This document shows, one piece after another, positions 43,648 to 50,788 of a stretch of DNA of 64,000 nucleotides. The notes under the pieces are model-generated. The model made no database searches. It was not told the DNA's origin and worked only from the letters and a program-made list of their open reading frames with translations. The position numbers were made by a program, and so were the translations under genes. How positions within the stretch are numbered: the stretch's first letter is position 1; each line of letters starts with the position of its first letter. Source of the stretch: an uncultured Clostridia bacterium (GTDB lineage: Bacteria > Bacillota > Clostridia > Christensenellales > Borkfalkiaceae); the NCBI GenBank assembly GCA_947630115.1, contig CANRGG010000002.1, positions 24,749-88,748 of the forward strand, in the 5' to 3' direction.

Positions 43648-44402
43648 TATTTGTTCTCCTCCTTCGTGATGTCCTTGAACACGCCGAGCGGATAGAACGG
43701 CTCGCCCTGCGTCTTGACGAATTCCATCGCCTCGAGCGGGGTCATGTGGAAGTTCGTCGGGCAGCTTGCAAGCACTTCGATGAACGAAAGCCCCTTCTTC
43801 TGCATCTGGATCTCAAACGCTTTTTTAAGAGCCGCCTTCGCCTTCTTCACATGGGGCACGTCGTAGCAGGCGACGCGCTCGATATAGGCGGGACCGGTGA
43901 GGGTCGCGAGCATTTCGCTCAGATGCACGGGGTTGCCGTACCGCTTGGGATCGCGCCCGTAAATGCAGGTCGTCGCCTTCACGCCGGGCATGGTGGTGGG
44001 CGCCATCTGGCCGCCCGTCATGCCGTAAATGCCGTTGTTGATGAAGATGACCGTGATGTTCTCCCCGCGCATGCAGGCATGGACGGTCTCCGCCATCCCG
44101 ATGGACGCGCAGTCGCCGTCGCCCTGATAGCAGAAGATGATATTCTCGGGATTCACGACCCGTCTCAGGGCGCTCGAAATGGCGGGCGCTCTGCCGTGCG
44201 CCGCTTCGATCATGTCGCAGTTGAAATATTTATACGCATAGACCGCGCAGCCGACGGGCGCGATACCGATCGCATTGTCCGTCTTGCCGAGCTCTTCGAG
44301 GACCTCGGCGATCAGTCTATGTACGATGCCGTGCGTGCACCCCGGGCAATAATGCATGGGGGTATCGGTAAGCATTTTCGGCTTATCGGCTATGATTTTC
44401 AT
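43647..44402 (-). CDS. 2-oxoacid:ferredoxin oxidoreductase, beta subunit (TPP-binding)
   Basis: A 251-residue subunit. CPGC (MHYCPGCTHG) near the N-terminus, the TPP-binding segment YQGDGDCASIGMAE and INNGIYGMTGGQ identify it as the thiamine-diphosphate subunit that decarboxylates the 2-oxoacid. It lies 1 nt after the alpha gene. The VOR or KOR specificity cannot be decided by sequence reading alone. Confidence 0.95.
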   Translation of the reverse strand: MKIIADKPKMLTDTPMHYCPGCTHGIVHRLIAEVLEELGKTDNAIGIAPVGCAVYAYKYFNCDMIEAAHGRAPAISSALRRVVNPENIIFCYQGDGDCASIGMAETVHACMRGENITVIFINNGIYGMTGGQMAPTTMPGVKATTCIYGRDPKRYGNPVHLSEMLATLTGPAYIERVACYDVPHVKKAKAALKKAFEIQMQKKGLSFIEVLASCPTNFHMTPLEAMEFVKTQGEPFYPLGVFKDITKEENK

Positions 44403-44403
44403 C

Positions 44404-45468
44404 TTATTTACCCTCCTTAATATACTTCACAAGGTCGGCAGGCATCATGACGTTCCCGCCGCTTCTGCCGTAAAATTCGACGGGCTTCTGTCCGTTGACG
44501 GCAAGACGGACGTCCTCTACCATCTGTCCCATGCTCATTTCGACGGTGACAAACTTCTTGACGTTCGGGTTCTTCGCGGCTTTTTCGATCGTCGCGGTGG
44601 GATAGGGATAGAGGGTGATCGGCCGGATGAGCCCCGCCTTGATCCCCTGCTCTCTCAGTTCCACGATGGCAGCCTTGCAGATCCGCGCGACCGAACCGTA
44701 TGCGACAAAGACGTATTCCGCGTCGTCCATGCGGTATTCCTCGACCTTCGTCTCCTTCTTTGCGATCTCCTCGTACTTCTTGTAGAGGCGGATCGTAAAT
44801 TCCTCGTTTTCGTCGGGCTCGATCCGGAGCGAATTGATGATCCTCGGCTTTCCGTCGCTGTGGCCGCAGGTCGCCCATTCGTTCTTATGATATTTTTCGA
44901 ACATTTCCGCGGCGTCCTTCATGGGCGGGATCTCCGCGGGCTCCATCATCTGTCCGAGCATGCCGTCGCCGATGATCATGACGGGGTTGCGGTATTCGTC
45001 GGCAACATCAAACGCATTATACATGATGTCGACAAATTCCTGGACGGTGCTGGGCGCGTAGACGATACAGTGATAGTCGCCGTGGCCGCCGCCCTTCGTC
45101 GCCTGGAAATAGTCGCCCTGCGAAGCCTGAATGCCGCCGAGACCGGGGCCGGATCGCATCATGTTGACGATGACGCAGGGAAGCTCCGCCGCCGCGATAT
45201 AGGAAATGCCCTCCTGTTTCAAGCTGATTCCGGGGGAGGAAGAGCTCGTCATCGCTCTTGCGCCCGCGCTCGCCGCGCCGTAGACCATGTTGATTGCAGA
45301 GACTTCGCTCTCCGCCTGGATGAAGGCGCCGCCGACCTCATACAGTCTCCAGGACATGTATTCGGGGATCTCGTTTTGGGGCGTGATGGGATAGCCGAAG
45401 AAATACCTGCATCCTGCGGCGACTGCAGCCTCTGCGATCGCCTCGTTTCCTTTCCAAAGTTTTTTCAT
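44404..45468 (-). CDS. vorB: 2-oxoacid:ferredoxin oxidoreductase, alpha subunit (VorB/KorA-like)
   Basis: A 354-residue pyrimidine-binding subunit. It begins KGNEAIAEAAVAAGCRYFFG and has the YPITPQNEIPEYMS motif, SSSSPGISLKQE and MRSGPGLGGIQASQGDY. Most like the branched-chain (3-methyl-2-oxobutanoate) enzyme subunit VorB. Using ferredoxin, the complex would turn 2-oxoacids from transamination into acyl-CoA, which fits the neighbouring aminotransferases and CoA-transferase. Confidence 0.93.
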   Translation of the reverse strand: MKKLWKGNEAIAEAAVAAGCRYFFGYPITPQNEIPEYMSWRLYEVGGAFIQAESEVSAINMVYGAASAGARAMTSSSSPGISLKQEGISYIAAAELPCVIVNMMRSGPGLGGIQASQGDYFQATKGGGHGDYHCIVYAPSTVQEFVDIMYNAFDVADEYRNPVMIIGDGMLGQMMEPAEIPPMKDAAEMFEKYHKNEWATCGHSDGKPRIINSLRIEPDENEEFTIRLYKKYEEIAKKETKVEEYRMDDAEYVFVAYGSVARICKAAIVELREQGIKAGLIRPITLYPYPTATIEKAAKNPNVKKFVTVEMSMGQMVEDVRLAVNGQKPVEFYGRSGGNVMMPADLVKYIKEGK

Positions 45469-45489
45469 TTTTTAAGGACCTCCTCGTTT

Positions 45490-45702
45490 TTAATCGCGGT
45501 AGACGGTGATCACGCTGTCGGGGCACATCGTCGCGCAGCTTGCGCAGCCGATGCATTTGTCCATATCAACGCATTCCGCCACCTCGTATCCCTTCGCGTT
45601 GGTGCGCTTGGAGATCTGCAAAATTTTCATCGGACAAGCGTTGACGCATAAGCTGCAGCCCTTGCAGTAGGCTTCGCGGAATTCAACCTTACCTTTTGCC
45701 AT
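45490..45702 (-). CDS. 2-oxoacid:ferredoxin oxidoreductase, delta subunit (2x4Fe-4S)
   Basis: A 70-residue ferredoxin-like subunit with two CxxCxxCxxxCP clusters (CKGCSLCVNACP and CIGCASCATMCP) that carry electrons from the TPP site to soluble ferredoxin. First gene of the four-gene operon; AGGAGGG sits ~11 nt before the ATG, and the promoter is at 45762-45790. Confidence 0.96.
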   Translation of the reverse strand: MAKGKVEFREAYCKGCSLCVNACPMKILQISKRTNAKGYEVAECVDMDKCIGCASCATMCPDSVITVYRD

Positions 45703-45761
45703 AAAAACAACAACCCTCCTAAAAATTTTAAGCCCGGCGTTACCCGCTTTTGCTCGGTGAT

Positions 45762-45790
45762 ATTATATACGATTCTCTTGGTAAAGTCAA
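45762..45790 (-). promoter_or_regulatory. Promoter of the 2-oxoacid oxidoreductase operon
   Basis: Minus-strand TTGACT (45785-45790), 17-nt spacer, TATAAT (45762-45767). Confidence 0.75.
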
Positions 45791-45839
45791 GAATTTTTCG
45801 TCAATTTTCGCGCCGCCTTTTTTTCCCGGCCGTCTGCGC

Positions 45840-45866
45840 GAAAAGAGCGCCCCCGAAGGCGCTCCC
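45840..45866 (-). terminator. Terminator after PQ-loop gene
   Basis: Stem GAGCGCC / GGCGCTC with a 6-nt loop; a TTTT tail follows on the minus strand. Confidence 0.7.
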
Positions 45867-45885
45867 GTCTCTTTGAAATGTTTGC

Positions 45886-46227
45886 TCAGGAATTTTGTTC
45901 GGCGGCGACAAGCGGCGGCTGTTCCGGCTTTTCGCTCTGCGCTTTTTCCGCTTTCCCCGCAGCCTTTTCCCGATGTTTGTTGAGAAAGAACACGACGATG
46001 TTCGTCGAGACCGACAAAATGTTGATGAGATAGGCAAAAAGAACGTAGTTCACGTTGCCGCTGATGAATTTTGCCGCGACGCCTGCGGCATAGCCCGCAA
46101 GGACCAGCAGGATAAAGGGCAGGCTCGTCGATTTCGAACTGCGGCTCTTGTAGCTCTTCACCGCCGCGATCGGCCAGGAGAGCCCGAAACAGACGAGCAT
46201 AAAGATTTCCAGAATGTTTGCGATCAT
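45886..46227 (-). CDS. PQ-loop / SemiSWEET-like small membrane protein
   Basis: A 113-residue protein with three membrane helices (~3-19, ~36-56, ~62-83). The segment LSWPIAAVKSYKSRSSKSTS, followed by LPF, matches the PQ-loop pattern of SemiSWEET-type sugar or metabolite transporters, which work as dimers of three-helix units. A basic/polar tail ends the protein. GGAGG is 6 nt before the ATG. It is divergent from a LysR gene, a common regulator-target layout. The substrate is unknown. Confidence 0.75.
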   Translation of the reverse strand: MIANILEIFMLVCFGLSWPIAAVKSYKSRSSKSTSLPFILLVLAGYAAGVAAKFISGNVNYVLFAYLINILSVSTNIVVFFLNKHREKAAGKAEKAQSEKPEQPPLVAAEQNS

Positions 46228-46276
46228 GATTTTCCTCCGAAGATCGGCTTTTTTTGTTTTCCTCTACATTATATCA

Positions 46277-46334
46277 TTGACAGATCAATAAATCTAATAT
46301 ATAATTTTTACCGAAACGATAACGCTTGCGTTAT
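46277..46334 (+). promoter_or_regulatory. LysR promoter with palindromes
   Basis: TTGACA (46277-46282), 17-nt spacer, TATAAT (46300-46305) is a consensus promoter reading toward lysR. ATTGA/TCAAT (46276-46289) overlaps the -35 box, and a palindrome ATAACGC-TT-GCGTTAT (46319-46334) lies in the leader. These could be operators of the LysR protein, acting on itself and the divergent PQ-loop gene. Confidence 0.55.
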
Positions 46335-46352
46335 GAATTGGGAGGATTTACC

Positions 46353-47231
46353 ATGGAACTCATGCAGCTGAGATATTTTCTGGAAGTGGCGGGGTCGCAG
46401 CATATCACGAAGAGCGCGGAAAAGCTGCACATTGCCCAGCCGGCGCTGACCCAGTCGCTAAAGCGGCTGGAAGAAGATCTGGGGGTGCCCCTCTTCTTTC
46501 GGCAGGGGCGAAACATCCGACTGAATGAATACGGGCAGCATTTTTACCGTTCCCTTGCGCCGGTGATCGAACATCTCGACCGGATCCCCGAAGAGCTTCG
46601 CGCCATGGCGAAGCTGGACGCGGACACGGTGCGGCTGAACGTTCTGGCGGCGTCGACGCTCGTCACAAAGGCGATCATCGAATACAAAAAACAGCACACG
46701 GGTCTGCATTTTCAGGTTTTTCAGAATTCTTTGAGCGACATCAGTGACATCCTCATCACGACAAAGGAGCGCCATCAGACGCCGCCCGAGCGGCGGGGGA
46801 ACGAGACGGTCATCCATGAGAAGATCTTCCTTGCCGCGGCGGCGGAGAAATACCGGGACACCGACAGCGTTTCCTTTTCGGAGATCGCGCAGGAGGGCTT
46901 CATCACCCTTCTCGGTTCGCGGCAGTTCCGCGCCGTCTGCGACAGGATCTGCCGCCGGGCTGGATTTAAGCCGAAAGTCCTCTTCGAGAGCGACAGCCCC
47001 ACGGCGGTGCAGAACATGATCGCGGCGAACATGGGGGTGGGGTTCTGGCCGGAATTTACCTGGGGAAAACCGGAGAGCGGCGAGATGAAACTTTTGACGC
47101 TGCGGGATTTCCCCTGCGGAAGGGACATTGTGATCCTCCGGAACGAGTCCCGTGAAGAGAACCGGAACGTCCGGGAGTTTTATCTGTTTTTGAAAGAGTA
47201 TTTTCTGAAAAATTCCAAGGCTCCGAAATGA
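46353..47231 (+). CDS. LysR-family transcription regulator
   Basis: A 292-residue regulator. The N-terminal HTH is QLRYFLEVAGSQHITKSAEK, then LHIAQPALTQSLKRLEEDLG. The effector-binding half (~88-280) is of CysB/CatM type. GGGAGG is 7 nt before the ATG at 46353; an in-frame extension of 9 codons is rejected. Divergent with a PQ-loop transporter-like gene, which is the likely target. Confidence 0.93.
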   Translation: MELMQLRYFLEVAGSQHITKSAEKLHIAQPALTQSLKRLEEDLGVPLFFRQGRNIRLNEYGQHFYRSLAPVIEHLDRIPEELRAMAKLDADTVRLNVLAASTLVTKAIIEYKKQHTGLHFQVFQNSLSDISDILITTKERHQTPPERRGNETVIHEKIFLAAAAEKYRDTDSVSFSEIAQEGFITLLGSRQFRAVCDRICRRAGFKPKVLFESDSPTAVQNMIAANMGVGFWPEFTWGKPESGEMKLLTLRDFPCGRDIVILRNESREENRNVREFYLFLKEYFLKNSKAPK

Positions 47232-47238
47232 GCGGATT

Positions 47239-47712
47239 TCAGTTCAAAAAAATCACGGGCACCCCTTTTTTGATCGCATAGTCTGCGGTATAGGCGGTGC
47301 CGCTCTGTTCCTTTTTGCAGTAGGCGAGCACGGCGTCGGCATGCTCCACCATATAGCGGTTGCGCGCCAGAAAACAGCCCGCTCGATAATGTTCAAACAA
47401 AACGGTGACCCGATCGCAAAGTTCGAGCCCCTTTTTCAAAAGTTTCTTCTCCTCCGCGGAGAATTTCGCGTCGTGCCCGCGATAGGGAATGCAAGCCTCG
47501 ATCTCGAAGCGATATTTCATCCTCAGATCGATCAGGCAGCGGAGCGCCCTCAGATCAAATCCGCAGGCCATGCCGCATAAAAATTTTGTACAGCCGAGCT
47601 CGATAAGCTCGTTCAGCTTATCGTAGAGGGCGTTTTCGTCGAAATCTTCGGGGAGCGCCCTGTGTCCCGTCAATGCGCAAGTCCAAATTCTTCCCGTGAT
47701 CTCCATCCTCAT
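47239..47712 (-). CDS. DUF1273/YpsA-type SLOG-fold protein
   Basis: A 157-residue Rossmann-like protein. ALTGHRALP near the N-terminus, FLCGMACGFDLRALRCL and RNRYMVEHADAVLAYC are typical of the SLOG superfamily (YpsA-like), suspected to bind a nucleotide derivative. The ATG at 47710-47712 overlaps the rsmG stop (ATGA); an ATG 6 nt later has GGGG at better spacing, so the start may be 47706. Its function is not established. Confidence 0.85.
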   Translation of the reverse strand: MRMEITGRIWTCALTGHRALPEDFDENALYDKLNELIELGCTKFLCGMACGFDLRALRCLIDLRMKYRFEIEACIPYRGHDAKFSAEEKKLLKKGLELCDRVTVLFEHYRAGCFLARNRYMVEHADAVLAYCKKEQSGTAYTADYAIKKGVPVIFLN

Positions 47713-48410
47713 CCCCTGATGGGCGCGCTCCGCTCTTTTCCTCTGCCGCGCGGATATTTTTCGGGTGTTTGACCGATCTTTTTCACGATGACGAGCGTCC
47801 GCAGACCGGCGTTTTCCGGAAGGGAAAATTTGACGATCTTTTCCGTCCTTCCCCCCAAGAGAGATATCGCCTTTTCCGCCTCCTCAATCTCTTCGTCCGC
47901 GTTTCCCTTATAGGCAATGAATCTGCCGCCCTTTTTGACGAGCGGCAGGCAATATTCGGCAAGGGTATTCAGCCGCGCCACCGCCCGGGCGCAGCAGACG
48001 TCGAATTTTTCCCGGAATTTCTCCATTTTTCCCGCCTCTTCCGCGCGCAGGTTAAAAACTTCCATATCTGAAAGGCCCAACGTTTGAACGGCGGCGCGCA
48101 AAAATTCGCACTTTTTCCCGGTGCTCTCGATCAGAGCAAAACGCAGATCATCCCGAATCAGTTTGAGCGGAATGGAGGGAAAGCCCGCGCCCGAGCCCAC
48201 CTCGCAGACGGAGGCGCCCTGCGGGAAAAAACGCTCGCCCGCGACGGAATCGAGAAAATGCTTATAGAGGATCTCTTTTTCGTCCGTCAAAGAGGTCAGA
48301 TTGAATTTTTTGTTCCCCTCGATCAGCGTTTTCCGGAAACGTTCGAATTTTTCTTGGGCTCCGTTTTGGATCAAATCGAGATAGGCAGCCGTCGGAATCG
48401 TCTCGTTCAT
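47709..48410 (-). CDS. rsmG: 16S rRNA (guanine527-N7)-methyltransferase
   Basis: A 233-residue methyltransferase that makes m7G527 in 16S rRNA. The SAM-binding loop EVGSGAGFPSIPLKL is near residue 70, and KKFNLTSLTDEKEILYKHFL is conserved. The C-terminus is Arg/Lys-rich. The N-terminus agrees with the family at the ATG 48408-48410. No ribosome binding site is present and TATAAT lies 6 nt upstream, so the message is predicted leaderless. It flanks the origin on the left, as in many Firmicutes. Confidence 0.95.
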   Translation of the reverse strand: MNETIPTAAYLDLIQNGAQEKFERFRKTLIEGNKKFNLTSLTDEKEILYKHFLDSVAGERFFPQGASVCEVGSGAGFPSIPLKLIRDDLRFALIESTGKKCEFLRAAVQTLGLSDMEVFNLRAEEAGKMEKFREKFDVCCARAVARLNTLAEYCLPLVKKGGRFIAYKGNADEEIEEAEKAISLLGGRTEKIVKFSLPENAGLRTLVIVKKIGQTPEKYPRGRGKERSAPIRG

Positions 48411-48416
48411 GGGAAG

Positions 48417-48446
48417 ATTATACCATAAAACGGCGCAAAAACGCAA
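48417..48446 (-). promoter_or_regulatory. rsmG promoter, leaderless arrangement
   Basis: Minus-strand TTGCGT (48441-48446), 18-nt spacer, TATAAT (48417-48422), then CTTCCC and the ATG. Confidence 0.65.
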
Positions 48447-48483
48447 GGAGTTTTCCTCTTTCCGGGTGGAATCGTGCAATACT

Positions 48484-48816
48484 TTTTCCACGCTGTGGAT
48501 AAAAATGGGCATAACTTTTTTCCATTTCGCTTTTTCCCGAAAATCCGCCCTTTTTTTCGCGGGAGCCTTCGCCCCTTCCTTTCGAGGCAAATTTTTCGCG
48601 GCTCCGGGTTATCCCCTTGTCCACGAAGTTTCCACCGGCTTGTCCACCGAATTTCCACAAAAGTTTTTTTCTCTTCTCGCCTGAAAAAACCCGTTTTTAC
48701 TTGAAATTTTTCCCGATTTCCGCTATAATGGGGACAAGAACGGGTCCGGACGGGAAACTGTCCACATTTCCACCCGCCTTAATATTACTAATAATAAAAA
48801 TCTATTTTATATCAAG
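48484..48816 (+). other. oriC: Chromosomal replication origin (oriC) candidate
   Basis: The 426-nt gap between rsmG and dnaN has many DnaA-box-like 9-mers: perfect TTATCCACA on the minus strand at 48494-48502, and on the plus strand TTATCCCCT (48609), TTGTCCACG (48617), TTTCCACCG (48629), TTGTCCACC (48640), TTTCCACAA (48652), CTGTCCACA (48758), ATTTCCACC (about 48766). The last pair is followed by a short GC cluster and an AT-rich stretch (48778-48816) that contains a TACTAATAATAA segment recalling the DnaA-trio region of B. subtilis. Gene orientation switches here. No dnaA is adjacent. Confidence 0.8.
48701..48729 (+). promoter_or_regulatory. Promoter of dnaN inside the origin region
   Basis: TTGAAA (48701-48706), 17-nt spacer, TATAAT (48724-48729). 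Its ~100-nt leader would run through the DnaA boxes and the AT-rich stretch. Confidence 0.75.
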
Positions 48817-48836
48817 AGAACAAGGGAGGGAACGAT

Positions 48837-49934
48837 ATGAAATTCGTCTGCAACGGCATGAATCTTTCGGACGCGGTGGTCAAGACAAGCAAAGCCTGCG
48901 CTATTCGCACGACAGCGCCCGTCATGGAGTGTATCCGGGTCACCGCGGAGAGCGATCAAGTCGTCTTGACCGCGACGGACGGGGAACTCACCATCCGTAA
49001 AACGCTGCAAGCGGAAGTGTTCGAAGAAGGAGAGACCTGCGTCGCCGGAAAACTCTTTTCCGATTTTGTCGGAAAACTCACCGAGCACCGCGTCACATTG
49101 GAGACGTCCGACCGCGGGCTCGAGATCAGCTACGGGGACTCCGTTTCCGATCTGCAGACCATGCCCGCCGATGAATTTCCGCGGATCGACTTCGAGATCG
49201 GCGAGAATTATTTCGTCATGAAGCAGAAAGATCTCAAAAAAGCGATCGCGGAGACGACGTTCTGCTGCGCGCAGGACGATTCCCGTCCGATTTTGAAGGG
49301 CTGTCTTTTCGAATTCAAGGACAAGCTCGAAGTCACGGCGCTCGACGGCTACCGTCTTGCGGTCGCCGAGACCGAAGTTTTGAGTAAGAGCGGCGAAAAC
49401 AGCGTGATCTGTCCCGCAAAAACGCTCAACGAGATCGCGCGAATGATCTCGGACGACGAAAAGGAGATCACTCTCTATACGCAGGGCGGCATGCTCCTTG
49501 TGAGCGTCGGGGACATGACGATCGTTTCCCGCCTTTATCAAGGAGAATTTATCCGCAAGGAGAGCGTTCTGCCGTCCTCTTTCTCGACGGAAGTTTTCGT
49601 GTCCCGCGCAGAACTCACCGCCGGGACGGAGCGCGCCGCCATCCTCAACCGGGGAGACAAGAACAATCTCATCACCCTCGAGATCTCGGCGAGCAGTCTG
49701 AAGATCCATTCCGTTTCCGACGCGGGCAAGGTACTCGAGCCCGTCAAGGCGCAGACGGAAGGGAAGGATCTGACGATCTCCATGAATGCGAAATTTTTGC
49801 TCGACGCTCTCCGCGCGCTTTCGGAGGAGACCGTCGTTCTTTCCTTCAACGGCGCGATTTCCCCCTTTATTTTACAAAATAAAGAGCGAAAAGACAGCTT
49901 GTATTTGATTTTACCCGTCAGAAACGTCCAATAA
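48837..49934 (+). CDS. dnaN: DNA polymerase III beta sliding clamp
   Basis: A 365-residue clamp with the three-fold repeat architecture of DnaN: MKFVCNGMNLSDAVVKTSKA at the N-terminus, ATDGELTIR, the middle-domain LEVTALDGYRLA and the C-terminal end LYLILPVRNVQ matching the conserved MPMR-type strand. It tethers the polymerase to DNA as a ring dimer. GGGAGG is 8 nt before the ATG. It is the first gene to the right of the origin; the usual dnaA partner is missing here. Confidence 0.97.
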   Translation: MKFVCNGMNLSDAVVKTSKACAIRTTAPVMECIRVTAESDQVVLTATDGELTIRKTLQAEVFEEGETCVAGKLFSDFVGKLTEHRVTLETSDRGLEISYGDSVSDLQTMPADEFPRIDFEIGENYFVMKQKDLKKAIAETTFCCAQDDSRPILKGCLFEFKDKLEVTALDGYRLAVAETEVLSKSGENSVICPAKTLNEIARMISDDEKEITLYTQGGMLLVSVGDMTIVSRLYQGEFIRKESVLPSSFSTEVFVSRAELTAGTERAAILNRGDKNNLITLEISASSLKIHSVSDAGKVLEPVKAQTEGKDLTISMNAKFLLDALRALSEETVVLSFNGAISPFILQNKERKDSLYLILPVRNVQ

Positions 49935-49938
49935 TTGC

Positions 49939-49967
49939 TTGACGAAAACGGGGAAATTCTTTATAAT
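49939..49967 (+). promoter_or_regulatory. Promoter of rpmH operon
   Basis: TTGACG (49939-49944), 17-nt spacer, TATAAT (49962-49967). Confidence 0.8.
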
Positions 49968-50000
49968 CAAACAATGAAGAACATTGAGGAGTAAATCGAA

Positions 50001-50135
50001 ATGAAAAGAACCTATCAGCCCAAGAAAAGACAGAGAAGCAAAGTTCACGGCTTCCGCAAGAGAATGAGCACGACCGCAGGACGGAAGGTGCTCAAGAGAA
50101 GAAGAAATAAGGGCAGAAAACATCTCTCCGCATAA
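50001..50135 (+). CDS. rpmH: 50S ribosomal protein L34
   Basis: A 44-residue, strongly basic protein, exactly the L34 length, with [38 protein letters not shown] and the usual C-terminus KHLSA. AGGAG is ~9 nt before the ATG. It is followed 17 nt later by rnpA, the classic pair. Confidence 0.98.
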   Translation: MKRTYQPKKRQRSKVHGFRKRMSTTAGRKVLKRRRNKGRKHLSA

Positions 50136-50152
50136 CCCGGAGGGGAGGGCGC

Positions 50153-50500
50153 ATGGAATTCCTGCCCTTGAAAAAACAGAAAGAGATCACGAGAGTGCTG
50201 AAAACGGGGAAGAGGATCTACACTTCTTCCCTGACGGCGGTCTTTTTATCCGCCCGGGAACCGCGGTATGCGGTGTGCGTGGGAAAAAAATATGGGAAGA
50301 GCGTCCGGCGAAACCGCCTGAAACGATTGCTCCGGGAAGCGTTCCGCAGCAATACAGCTCCTTTAGAGGCGCCGTTTTTTGTTTTGCTCATTCCAAAGCT
50401 CGCGCCGGAGTACTCCTATGAAGGATTCAAACGCGATATCTCAGTTGCCCTTTCCAAATGGCGGCATTTCTCTGCCGCCGCTCCGCACGTTGATCCATGA
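50153..50500 (+). CDS. rnpA: Ribonuclease P protein component
   Basis: A 115-residue basic protein that helps the RNase P RNA mature tRNA 5' ends. The RNR signature region is KYGKSVRRNRLKRLLREAF. GGAGGGGAGGG precedes the ATG. Its last 83 nt overlap yidD in another frame, a usual arrangement. Confidence 0.97.
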   Translation: MEFLPLKKQKEITRVLKTGKRIYTSSLTAVFLSAREPRYAVCVGKKYGKSVRRNRLKRLLREAFRSNTAPLEAPFFVLLIPKLAPEYSYEGFKRDISVALSKWRHFSAAAPHVDP

Positions 50501-50768
50501 AAACATCGGGCTCCTGAAAAGAAAGCTGAAAAATCCCCTGAAAGCGCTCTTGATCCTTCTGATCAACTTCTACCAAAGACGACTCTCCCGTCATACCTGT
50601 CTGTATTCGCCGACTTGCTCGGAATACACCAAACGCTGTATCAATAATTGGGGAGTTTTGGCGGGAAGTTTGCTCGGACTTTGCAGGATCCTGCGCTGCA
50701 ATCCCTTTTCGAAGGGCGGGATCGACCCCGCGCCCGAAGTTTTTTGGAAGCTCCGCTGGCTCGTCTGA
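50418..50768 (+). CDS. yidD: Membrane protein insertion efficiency factor YidD
   Basis: A 116-residue protein with a longer N-terminus than most (typical ~70-90). The family core is LINFYQRRLSRHTCLYSPTC, then SEYTKRCINNWGV, with ending RCNPFSKGGIDPAP. The ATG at 50418-50420 has CGGAG 7 nt upstream, inside rnpA; alternative starts nearer the core have no site. The extra N-terminal ~40 residues are not conserved in the family and may simply follow from the overlap. Confidence 0.92.
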   Translation: MKDSNAISQLPFPNGGISLPPLRTLIHENIGLLKRKLKNPLKALLILLINFYQRRLSRHTCLYSPTCSEYTKRCINNWGVLAGSLLGLCRILRCNPFSKGGIDPAPEVFWKLRWLV

Positions 50769-50788
50769 GCGCGGCGGACAAGGAAACT

